Made by a program: the position numbers and the translations under genes. Below are positions 1 to 6,051 of a stretch of 10,567 nt of DNA, one piece after another. Source of the stretch: W2P13-069 sp051876105 (GTDB lineage: Bacteria > Actinomycetota > Coriobacteriia > Coriobacteriales > QAMH01); NCBI GenBank assembly GCA_051876105.1, contig JBJEHN010000014.1:1-10567 (forward strand), in the 5' to 3' direction. The first letter of the stretch is position 1, and each line of letters opens with the position of its first letter. The notes under the pieces are model-generated. The model worked only from the letters and a program-made list of their open reading frames with translations. It was not told the DNA's origin and did not search any database.

Positions 1-62
1 AGGAGCGCTGCCGCCTAGGCTAGACCCCTACCACACAAACTACCGAAGCCTCAGAAAACGGG

Positions 63-101
63 ATCGGCCCGAGCGGGGGCCTGTAACCCGCTCGGGCCGA
101 T
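63..101. terminator. Perfect 15-bp hairpin, possible terminator
   Basis: ATCGGCCCGAGCGGG (63-77) pairs perfectly with CCCGCTCGGGCCGAT (87-101) around a 9-base loop. On the + strand no T-run follows. On the - strand a TTTT follows a few bases beyond the stem. The most likely role is transcription termination of a gene left of the window, or two-way insulation of the operon. It could instead be the first helix of a structured RNA that continues into the stem-loop at 125-180. Confidence 0.5.
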
Positions 102-124
102 AACCTGGGGGAGTTTCCCAAGGG

Positions 125-180
125 GCTCCTGCAGTTGCCCCTCGCGTTCTCGTCAGCTTTGAGGGAGGACTGACAGGAGC
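125..180. other. Imperfect stem-loop, possible structured RNA element
   Basis: GCTCCTG and CAGT (125-135) pair with ACTG and CAGGAGC (169-180). CCCTC (139-143) pairs with GAGGG (161-165), with a three-base internal loop between the two helices. The helices are stacked in register, which is more order than expected by chance. I do not recognise a riboswitch, T-box, tmRNA, 6S or SRP signature on either strand. Confidence 0.35.
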
Positions 181-230
181 TAGTATAGGACAACATCCAT
201 TAGCAGCGCAAGTCCAAATAACCACCTATC

Positions 231-300
231 TATAACCGCTCACACAATTGCATAAGACAACTATTGGCAAGTTGCAAATAGTTAGTCGTTTTCTGATAGA
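231..300 (+). promoter_or_regulatory. Candidate promoters for the radical SAM/ABC operon
   Basis: TTGCAA (272-277) lies 17 bases from GATAGA (295-300). The -35 box matches sigma-A consensus at four positions and the -10 at three. A stronger isolated -10-like hexamer, TATAAC, lies at 231-236 but has no good -35 at the right distance. Both sit in the only AT-rich part of the leader and point into the operon. Strength and transcription start cannot be judged from sequence alone. Confidence 0.35.
259..283. promoter_or_regulatory. Candidate operator palindrome over the -35 box
   Basis: AACTATT (259-265) and AATAGTT (277-283) form a perfect 7-bp interrupted palindrome with an 11-base spacer, overlapping the candidate -35 at 272-277. 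ACTATTGG also occurs at 260-267 and again at 309-316, with a near copy ACTTATTGG at 325-333. This arrangement is typical of a regulator binding site, but no regulator gene is present in the window to link to it. Confidence 0.3.
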
Positions 301-378
301 CTGCAACCACTATTGGATATGCGCACTTATTGGAGATGCCTCCTAATTGCAGCTCCTGTGCAAAGCGAAGGGATGAAG

Positions 379-1386
379 ATGCAGGTTTTTGACGCTGAGG
401 TGTACGACATCGTCGAGAAGGGCCTCGAGGGCAAAGGGCTCACGCAGGAGGAGACCCTGCGCCTCTACCAGGTGCCGCCCACCAGCAAGGAGGCCGCCTA
501 CATCCGCTGGGCTGGCCAGGAGCTCTCCATGAGAGCCGCCAACGGCAAGGCGGAGATCCACGCCCAAATCGGCCTCAACTCCACCGTCTGCCCCAAGAAC
601 TGCAAGTTCTGCTCCTTCGCCATGTGCAACGGCGCGCGTAAGGGCAAGTACGAGCTGCCCAAGGAGGACGTGCTCGAGTACGCCAAGATATACGAGGAGG
701 ACGGTGCCAACCTCATCCTCATGCTCACCACCGCCAGCTACAAGTTCGAGAAGCTGCTGGACATGGTGGGCTCCGTGCGCGAGGTCATCTCGCCTGAGAT
801 GCCGCTGCTGGTGAACACCGAGGACATGACCCTCGAGCGTGCCAAGCAGCTCAAGGCCGCTGGTGCAAACGGCGCCTACCATGCCGTGCGCATGCGCGAG
901 GGCGTCGACACGGAGATTCCCGTCGAGAACCGCTTGACCACCTTCGACAACCTGCGCGAGGCCGGTCTCAAGCTCTCTACCTGCGTGGAGCCCGTGGGCC
1001 CCGAGCACACCCCCGAGGAGCTTACCGAGGCAAGCTTCCGATGCATCAGCTGCGAGCCGATGACCTCCGGCGTGGGCAAGCGCATCGCCGTGCCCGGCAC
1101 CCTGCTCTACGACCGCGGCATGATTACGGACGTCGAGAATGCTAACATGGTGGCTGTCTACCGCCTGGCCCACGGTGTCGACCTGCGCCTCAACTGCTCC
1201 GCCAACACCGTCATGACCGCTGCCGCCGGCGCGAACCTCGCCTGGGCGGAAGTGGGCACCAACCCCCGCGACCTGGTGGAGCGCACCGAGAACGGCGGGC
1301 GCGGGGCGAGCATGGCCCAGCAGACCAAGATGTTCAAGGCCTCCGGCTGGGAGATCGTAGAGGGCCCCTCTCAGGGCTGGATGTAG
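379..1386 (+). CDS. BioB-like radical SAM enzyme, paralogue 1 (RS1)
   Basis: A 335-residue radical SAM protein of the biotin-synthase-like group. The [4Fe-4S] motif CPKNCKFC supplies Cys71, Cys75 and Cys78 (CxxxCxxC), placed after an alpha-helical N-terminal region as in BioB. Residues 160-205 (AGANGAYHAV... NLREAGLKLSTCVEP) follow the BioB-type barrel. Near the C-terminus LRLNCSAN (269-276) followed by AGAN resembles the BioB strand carrying the Arg ligand of the auxiliary cluster. Additional cysteines are at 83, 202, 222, 225 and 273. The reaction is unknown: generation of a 5'-deoxyadenosyl radical is a family property, while the substrate cannot be inferred. I chose ATG 379 because GAAGGG (367-372) sits 6 bases upstream and the resulting N-terminus lines up with RS2. 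TTG 313, ATG 319 and ATG 373 are in-frame alternatives. It is the first gene of the cluster, 74 bases before the DUF4418 gene. It is not BioB itself, as no biotin genes are nearby. Confidence 0.88.
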   Translation: MQVFDAEVYDIVEKGLEGKGLTQEETLRLYQVPPTSKEAAYIRWAGQELSMRAANGKAEIHAQIGLNSTVCPKNCKFCSFAMCNGARKGKYELPKEDVLEYAKIYEEDGANLILMLTTASYKFEKLLDMVGSVREVISPEMPLLVNTEDMTLERAKQLKAAGANGAYHAVRMREGVDTEIPVENRLTTFDNLREAGLKLSTCVEPVGPEHTPEELTEASFRCISCEPMTSGVGKRIAVPGTLLYDRGMITDVENANMVAVYRLAHGVDLRLNCSANTVMTAAAGANLAWAEVGTNPRDLVERTENGGRGASMAQQTKMFKASGWEIVEGPSQGWM

Positions 1387-1460
1387 CCGCGCGAGGGGCA
1401 CCGGACACCCATGCCTCCGATCATTCGGACACCATCTCTTGATTTGAAAGAAGGTTTGCG

Positions 1461-1898
1461 ATGAAGAAGAACGCCTGGATGGCTCTCGGCATCGTTTTGG
1501 CCGTTCTGCTGGCAGCCATCGCCGCGGTGAGCAAGCTCAAAGGCGGGTGCACCGCCATGCTCGAGTGCGCCAACGGTGTGGTCCCCATGAAGTGCCACTG
1601 GACCTACATTGCCACGAGTTACGCGGGCGCTGCCGGTGCCGTCACCGCGCTGATGGCCGCCTTTGCGGGCAGCTGCGAGGGCAGACGTCTCACTGCAATC
1701 GCAGCAGCCCTCTTCGCGCTAGTCGCCATGCTGTTGGTCTCCCCGCTGGGCATCGGTACCTGCTCCCACGCCGATAGCCTCTGCAACGGCACCGCCTCGA
1801 TCATCTACGGCATAGGCGCCGTTGCCATTGTGCTGGCGGCAGTCATGGCGGCGAAGGCCGACCCCGCCGCTGCCGAACGCCCCACGATGAGCCTGTAG
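1461..1898 (+). CDS. DUF4418-type small membrane protein
   Basis: A 145-residue integral membrane protein with about four hydrophobic helices (roughly 6-24, 50-70, 78-97 and 113-131). The loop motif MKCHWT (43-48), preceded by cysteines 30 and 36, and the later pair Cys101/Cys108 (GTCSHADSLC) match what I recall of the DUF4418 family. Its function is unknown. The start ATG has a clear Shine-Dalgarno (GAAAGAAGG, 1446-1454). The stop codon is followed within 9 bases by the permease start, so the two are probably coupled. DUF4418 proteins are, to my knowledge, often encoded beside FtsX-type permeases with an ATPase. Such a pair is present at 6052-8057, with the importer lying in between. The six cysteines are numerous for so short a membrane protein and could form disulfides or bind metal on the outer face. 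Confidence 0.75.
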   Translation: MKKNAWMALGIVLAVLLAAIAAVSKLKGGCTAMLECANGVVPMKCHWTYIATSYAGAAGAVTALMAAFAGSCEGRRLTAIAAALFALVAMLLVSPLGIGTCSHADSLCNGTASIIYGIGAVAIVLAAVMAAKADPAAAERPTMSL

Positions 1899-1907
1899 GT
1901 GCCAGCG

Positions 1908-2933
1908 ATGGGCCAGATGGCGGACGCTACATCAAGAAGGGGAGGGGCTGTACCCAAGCTCTTCAGGGCTGTCTCCTTCCCCCAGCCAAAGGAGGTGGCG
2001 AAGCTCCTGCTTCCTCTCCTGGTGATGGTCCTCGCCGCCGCTGTGGATGCCGCTGCCCCGGATGTCTACCCAGAGGGCTACGTCGAGCGCTTCTACCCTC
2101 TGTTCATGAAGGTGTCCATCGCTGTCTACCTGGCCTGCTTTGCCCTCTCCATGTGGTTCGAGCCTGTGAGGTGCCGCTTTCTCAAATGGTATGGGCTGAT
2201 CGCCTTCGGGAACCTGGCGCTGTGCGCTTACACGCTGGCAACCGTAAAGTCCGGCGCGCTGGAGCTGCCCTACTTTCCCTCGGCAGACAAGGTCATCGAC
2301 GCGGTCTTCGGTCATTTGGACCGCACTTTGCTCGACCTGCGCTGCTCGTTCACGCTCCTGCTCGAGGGTATGCTGGTTGGCGGCATCCTCGGCTTTGTCT
2401 GGGGCAGCCTCATGGGCTACAGCGAGGCCTTCAGCTACTGGCTCAACCCCATCATCAAGATCATCGGCCCCGTGCCCGGCATCGCGTGGATTGTGGTGGC
2501 GCTCATCCTGTGCCCCACCAACCGCATCGCCTCCATCGTCATCGTGGCGGCCACCACTTGGTTCCCCCTGAGCGTGAACCTCAGCGGCGGCATCCGCAGC
2601 GTGCCCAAGGCCTACATCGAGCACGCCCAGACCCTGGGGGCCTCGCACTTCTACATCATGCGCCACGTGGTCTACCCCTACGCCATGCCCAGCATCTTCA
2701 CGGGTTTGTTCATGGCGTGCTGCTTCTCGCTCACCTCGCTTGTGGCGGCGGAGGGCTTGGGCGTCGAGTCCGGCCTGGGCTGGCGCATCGGCTGGGCGCA
2801 GAGCTACCTCTCGTTCGACGTGATCTACGGGACGGCCATCGTCTTCATCCTCATGGCCTTCACCCTGATCACCGTCCTGTTCATGTTCCAGAAGCACTTC
2901 ATGAAATGGTCCAAGGAGGGCATCCAGTGGTAA
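1908..2933 (+). CDS. NitT/TauT-type ABC importer permease, subunit 1
   Basis: Membrane subunit of a SsuC/TauC-like importer. The C-terminal two thirds has the family core, with the cytoplasmic EAA loop at about 237-261 (IEHAQTLGAS...YPYAMP) that docks onto the ATPase. At 341 residues it is about 90 longer than typical SsuC proteins. The extra N-terminal part has a short cytoplasmic tail and about three more hydrophobic helices ending before the shared segment LKSGxxExPxxPSxDK. The second permease (3704-4741) has the same extension, so the pair probably forms a heterodimer. Start: ATG 1908 is preceded by TAGGTG (1896-1901) at 6 bases. GTG 1899, abutting the upstream stop, and ATG 1917 are alternatives. 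The 3' end overlaps the ATPase gene by 7 bases. A Cys-Cys pair lies in a late membrane helix (FMACCF, 271-272). Confidence 0.9.
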   Translation: MGQMADATSRRGGAVPKLFRAVSFPQPKEVAKLLLPLLVMVLAAAVDAAAPDVYPEGYVERFYPLFMKVSIAVYLACFALSMWFEPVRCRFLKWYGLIAFGNLALCAYTLATVKSGALELPYFPSADKVIDAVFGHLDRTLLDLRCSFTLLLEGMLVGGILGFVWGSLMGYSEAFSYWLNPIIKIIGPVPGIAWIVVALILCPTNRIASIVIVAATTWFPLSVNLSGGIRSVPKAYIEHAQTLGASHFYIMRHVVYPYAMPSIFTGLFMACCFSLTSLVAAEGLGVESGLGWRIGWAQSYLSFDVIYGTAIVFILMAFTLITVLFMFQKHFMKWSKEGIQW

Positions 2934-3685
2934 ACGCGGAGAAGAGGCTCGTCGCCAAAGACGTGAGGCGCGTCTTCCGCGCGGAAGACGGCTCCGAGCT
3001 GGTGGCCCTGCAGGGCTTCAACCTGGAGGCAGAGCACGGCGAGCTCATCGCGCTCATCGGGCCCAGCGGCTGCGGGAAGTCGACCTTCCTGCGCCTGGTG
3101 GCTGGCTTGGACGAGCACCAGGGCGGCAGCCTGCAGTACGGCGGAGAGGACATCCATGGCCCCTCGCACGACCGCGGCTTCGTCTTCCAGGAGACCAACC
3201 TCTATCCGTGGCTCACGGTGGAGGCCAACATCGCCTTCGGGCTCAAGGCCCGCGGCGTCTACAAGGAGCAGCGCCACCGCGTGCAGGAGATGGTCGACCT
3301 CATGGGGCTCGGCGGCTTTGAGAAGTCGTACCCGCACCAGATATCCGGCGGCATGGCGGCGCGCGTGGCCATCGCCCAGACCCTGGTGCAGGACCCGGGC
3401 GTCGTCCTGCTCGACGAGCCCCTCTCCGCGCTCGACGCCTTCACGCGCGCCATCATCCAAGACGAGATCCTCAAGATGCGCGACCGCTTCCGGCCCATCA
3501 TCCTCATGGTCACCCACGACATCGAGGAGGCCGTCTACATGGCAGACCGCGTCGTAGTGCTGACCCCGCGCCCCGGCACCAACGCAGGCGAGGTGCGCAT
3601 CGACCTGGGGCACCCCCGCGACCGCCTCTCGAGCGAGTTCATCAGCCTGCGCCACCAGGTGATGGACATGCTGGACTTCGCGTAA
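2927..3685 (+). CDS. NitT/TauT-type ABC importer ATPase
   Basis: A 252-residue cytoplasmic ATPase that powers the flanking permeases. It has Walker A GPSGCGKST (45-53), Q-loop Gln88 (VFQE), signature SGGMA (140-144), Walker B VVLLDEP (159-165), D-loop SALD and H-loop His197 (VTHD). The SGGM form of the signature is usual for SsuB/TauB/NrtD-like proteins, though the following Gln or Arg is Ala here. The start is GTG 2927, 6 bases after a strong AAGGAGGG (2913-2920), inside the last codons of permease 1. This overlap implies translational coupling. The substrate is not set by this subunit. All catalytic motifs look intact. Confidence 0.93.
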   Translation: MVNAEKRLVAKDVRRVFRAEDGSELVALQGFNLEAEHGELIALIGPSGCGKSTFLRLVAGLDEHQGGSLQYGGEDIHGPSHDRGFVFQETNLYPWLTVEANIAFGLKARGVYKEQRHRVQEMVDLMGLGGFEKSYPHQISGGMAARVAIAQTLVQDPGVVLLDEPLSALDAFTRAIIQDEILKMRDRFRPIILMVTHDIEEAVYMADRVVVLTPRPGTNAGEVRIDLGHPRDRLSSEFISLRHQVMDMLDFA

Positions 3686-3703
3686 AGGGGCGTGAGCCGC
3701 GAG

Positions 3704-4741
3704 ATGCCCGAGACACAGACCATAAGGGAGGAGATCGCGAGGGAGGAGCAGCTTCTCCGCCGCGAAAAAGAGCCCGCCTTCTCCAGAGCCACGCTCAAAG
3801 AGGCCCTCTTCATGCTGCTCCCCTTTGCGGGGATGCTGGTCTCTGCCGTCGAGTTCACGGCGCTGCCCAACGTTCACCCCATCGGCTACCTGCCGCACCA
3901 CTGGATCCCCACTCTGTGCGCGTGCGCGGGCGCCTACCTGCTCTTCTACCTGGCTGCCTGCTTCGTCGAGCCGGTGAGGAGGAAAGTGCACCGCTTCTCC
4001 CCGCTGGTCTGTGCGTTCTTCCTGTTCTTCACCGTACAGGACCTGCTCACCCTCAAGTCGGGCATCATGGAGATGCCCTTCATCCCCTCGCCCGACAAGA
4101 TCGTGCGCAGCCTGTGCGAGAACTGGGCCATGGCGGCAAGCGACGCGGCGAGCTCGCTGAGCACCCTGCTGCTGGGCTTTGCGCTGGGTGTGGCCTTCGG
4201 GCTGTTTTCCGGCATAACGGCGGGTTGCTCGCGGCTCTTCAACTACTGGGTCAACCCGCTGCTCAAGATCGTGGGCCCCGTGCCGGCGCTCATCTGGATG
4301 CCCATCTGCTTCGTGATCTTCCACTCCAGCCGGGCGGCGGCGATCACCTGCGTGGTGGTCGCGGCGTGGTTCCCCCTCACGCTGATGCTCTCGAGCGCCA
4401 TCGCCAACACGCCGCGCCAGCTCATCGAGCACGCCCAGACCCTGGGCGCCTCCAAGCTCCACATCGTCTTCCACGTGATGGTGCCCAACGCCATCCCTGC
4501 GCTGGCAAACGCCCTGTTCATGGCGCTGAGCCACTCCTTCGGCGCGATGGCCGCCACGGAGCTCTGCGGCGTGAGCAGCGGCCTGATGATGCGCATCAGC
4601 TTCGTCCAGGCGCAGGCGCAGTTCGGGGTCGTGTGGGGCTACATAGGCATCATGATCGTCATCTTCTCCGTCCTCACCACCCTGATGTTCGCCTTCCGCA
4701 ACTGGCTGCTCAGGTGGCAGAAGGGCTACGTGCGCTGGTAG
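3704..4741 (+). CDS. NitT/TauT-type ABC importer permease, subunit 2
   Basis: Second membrane subunit, clearly a paralogue of the permease at 1908-2933. It shares the FVEPVR, LKSGIMEMPFIPSPDK and NPLLKIVGPVP segments and the EAA loop IEHAQTLGAS...VPNAIP (about 241-266). It is 345 residues from ATG 3704. The N-terminal charged tail is followed by about three helices before the usual SsuC-like core. GTG 3692 is in frame but only one base after the nearest purine-rich stretch (AAAGGGG, 3684-3690), so I prefer ATG 3704; neither start is ideally spaced. The gene follows the ATPase stop closely and is separated from the binding-protein gene by a hairpin-rich gap. Two different permeases suggest an asymmetric translocation path. 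Most NitT/TauT importers are thought to use a permease homodimer. Confidence 0.9.
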   Translation: MPETQTIREEIAREEQLLRREKEPAFSRATLKEALFMLLPFAGMLVSAVEFTALPNVHPIGYLPHHWIPTLCACAGAYLLFYLAACFVEPVRRKVHRFSPLVCAFFLFFTVQDLLTLKSGIMEMPFIPSPDKIVRSLCENWAMAASDAASSLSTLLLGFALGVAFGLFSGITAGCSRLFNYWVNPLLKIVGPVPALIWMPICFVIFHSSRAAAITCVVVAAWFPLTLMLSSAIANTPRQLIEHAQTLGASKLHIVFHVMVPNAIPALANALFMALSHSFGAMAATELCGVSSGLMMRISFVQAQAQFGVVWGYIGIMIVIFSVLTTLMFAFRNWLLRWQKGYVRW

Positions 4742-4788
4742 CGGCGCCGGCGGGCGGCTTGCCGTGAAGGCCGCATGAGAGGAGCTTC

Positions 4789-4835
4789 CAGCGCCTGGGC
4801 GCTGAGGCCGCCGCCCGGGCCACCGCCCGGGCGGC
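4789..4835 (+). promoter_or_regulatory. Two intercistronic hairpins before the binding-protein gene
   Basis: CAGCGC (4789-4794) pairs with GCGCTG (4799-4804). GCCGCCCGGGC (4810-4820) then pairs perfectly with GCCCGGGCGGC (4825-4835) around the loop CACC. The second is a very stable 11-bp stem 23 bases before the ATG of the binding protein. No T-run follows, so termination is less likely than a processing or mRNA-stabilising role. Such a stem could give the 3' segment encoding the binding protein higher expression than the permeases. Confidence 0.5.
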
Positions 4836-4858
4836 AGTGAAACGAGAAAGGAATCGAT

Positions 4859-5998
4859 ATGAAGAACTTGAGCAGGCGCTCCTTCTTGAAGGGGGCCGTC
4901 GCGACGGCAGGCGTGCTGGCAGGCGGCGCGGCCCTGGCGGGCTGCGGCGGCAACAACAGCGGCGGCAGCAGCGACAAGCCCACCGTCGACACCAGCGGGA
5001 AGCTCCCCCTCACCATCGGCTACTGGGGCGGCAACTGCTGCGAGCTGGGCGTCTACGTGGCCATCGAGAACGGCTGCTTCGAGGCCGCGGGCATCGACCC
5101 CACCGTCATGGTGATCACCGCAGACACCACCACGCTGCTCGCCAACGACGAGATCGACTTCTTCCTGGTGACCCCGGGTAACTTCCCCGCGGTGGTCGAG
5201 GGCGTCAACCTCAAGGTCATCGACACCATGCACACCGGCTGCTGGTCTGGCATGACGCTGGAGAAGACCGGCGTCACCGACTGCGCCAGCCTCTCCGGGC
5301 GCAAGGTGGGCACCAGCTCGCTCACGCACCCCGCGTACGTGGAGACCATGGCGCTGTGCGCACGCCAGGGCGGCGACCCCTCCAAGATCGACTGGGTCAT
5401 CTACGACGGCTCGCTGCTGCTGCAGGCCCTCAAGGACGGCGAGGTGGACGCCATCATCGGCATCGACTCCTCCCTGTACCCCACCGTGAAGAACACCGAG
5501 GGCGCGCGCTTCTTCTACACCTCCGCCCAGGAGCTGGCGGACTACTACTGCTGCTTCATCGGCTGCAACAGCCACACGCTTGAGGACCACCCCGAGGCCG
5601 GCGACAAGCTGGCGCTGGCCTTTGCCAACGCCGTCGACATCCTCAACCAGGACGTGGACGCCGCGGTGGAGATGGCCATCGAGAAGGGCTACACCGTGGG
5701 CGAGTACCCGGAGATCGAGAAGGGCCTAGCGCGCAACTACCTCTACAACCACGGCAACCACGACGACTTCACCGCTTCCATCAAAGAGCGCTTCCGCGAG
5801 CTGTACGACTGCGGCCTGCTGGGCGAGGACGCCAAGGGCCTCTCCGAGGAGGAGGCAGATGCCCTGCTGGACCAGCTGACCGAGCAGTTCGGCGAGTGGC
5901 ACGGCGACGTCGCCGCCGCCGCGCGCCCGCTGGCGGAGCTGGCTGCCGAGCGCGGCGACGCCTTCGGCACCGACCCCGCGGACCTGAAGAACGCCTAG
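4859..5998 (+). CDS. Cys-rich Tat lipoprotein, NMT1/SsuA-like substrate-binding protein
   Basis: A 379-residue periplasmic-type binding protein of the importer. The N-terminus has a perfect twin-arginine motif (SRRSFLK, 5-11), a hydrophobic stretch and a lipobox LAGC with Cys29 as the lipidated residue, followed by a Gly/Asn/Ser-rich linker. Export is therefore likely through Tat, which carries folded and often cofactor- or metal-loaded proteins. The fold pattern GYWGGNCCELGVYVAIENGCF...AAGID (54-79) is that of NMT1/SsuA-like proteins. It carries ten further cysteines: 60, 61, 73, 128, 142, 167, 231, 232, 236 and 318. Cys60/61 and Cys128 fall in loops that usually touch ligand in this fold. 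The ligand is unknown; a thiophilic, metal- or metalloid-containing one is my inference, and disulfides are the alternative. Shine-Dalgarno AAAGGA (4847-4852) lies 6 bases before ATG. Confidence 0.9.
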   Translation: MKNLSRRSFLKGAVATAGVLAGGAALAGCGGNNSGGSSDKPTVDTSGKLPLTIGYWGGNCCELGVYVAIENGCFEAAGIDPTVMVITADTTTLLANDEIDFFLVTPGNFPAVVEGVNLKVIDTMHTGCWSGMTLEKTGVTDCASLSGRKVGTSSLTHPAYVETMALCARQGGDPSKIDWVIYDGSLLLQALKDGEVDAIIGIDSSLYPTVKNTEGARFFYTSAQELADYYCCFIGCNSHTLEDHPEAGDKLALAFANAVDILNQDVDAAVEMAIEKGYTVGEYPEIEKGLARNYLYNHGNHDDFTASIKERFRELYDCGLLGEDAKGLSEEEADALLDQLTEQFGEWHGDVAAAARPLAELAAERGDAFGTDPADLKNA

Positions 5999-6006
5999 CA
6001 CCCAAA

Positions 6007-6037
6007 TGGGACAGTGGGCTACGTCCCCACTGTCCCA
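6007..6037. repeat. Perfect 12-bp palindrome between binding protein and FtsX gene
   Basis: TGGGACAGTGGG (6007-6018) pairs with CCCACTGTCCCA (6026-6037) around a 7-base loop. It starts 8 bases after the binding-protein stop and ends 14 bases before the FtsX start. It lacks a T-run, so as a terminator it would be weak. It has the look of a dispersed REP-like palindrome of high-GC Coriobacteriia, which is inference. It may separate expression of the importer from the downstream exporter-like genes. Confidence 0.55.
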
Positions 6038-6051
6038 CAGTGAGGTTTGAT

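Larger units (their letters stand above)
1..378. other. Gene-free leader region upstream of the cluster
   Basis: I see no convincing gene here. The first 18 bases can be read as the last codons of an upstream gene ending in GCC GCC TAG, but this is too short to support. The region holds a perfect hairpin at 63-101, an imperfect stem-loop at 125-180, and then an AT-rich stretch (about 186-360) that contrasts sharply with the GC-rich genes. The AT-rich part carries promoter-like hexamers, a palindrome and short direct repeats, so it is most likely the control region of the downstream operon. Confidence 0.6.

Noticed and set aside
40..225. Short - strand frame in the leader
   Set aside because: It runs through both stem-loops, has a Pro/Arg-rich unstructured translation and no Shine-Dalgarno, so the hairpins explain the sequence better.
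313..378. TTG 313 as the start of RS1
   Set aside because: It would add 22 residues with no counterpart in RS2 and no Shine-Dalgarno, and would cover promoter-proximal AT-rich sequence.
343..1401. Long - strand frame opposite RS1, and similar frames at 1932-2897 and 9071-10264
   Set aside because: They mirror the codon bias of the coding strand, lack recognisable motifs, and would overlap well-supported genes completely.
1402..1433. CGGACACC direct repeat between RS1 and DUF4418
   Set aside because: Two 8-bp copies 24 bases apart (1402-1409, 1426-1433) are too short to claim an operator without more copies.
2825..5590. Very long open frame on the - strand (about 920 codons)
   Set aside because: It runs antisense across the ATPase, second permease and binding-protein genes, all of which have clear family motifs. 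The translation is Val/Gly/His/Asp-rich with no domains, as expected of a shadow from GC-rich third positions.
5896..6051. Upstream in-frame extension of the FtsX-like permease
   Set aside because: It would lie in another frame of the binding-protein gene and cross the 6007-6037 palindrome. The Arg/Ala-rich translation is typical of a shadow, and GTG 6052 gives the normal FtsX N-terminus.
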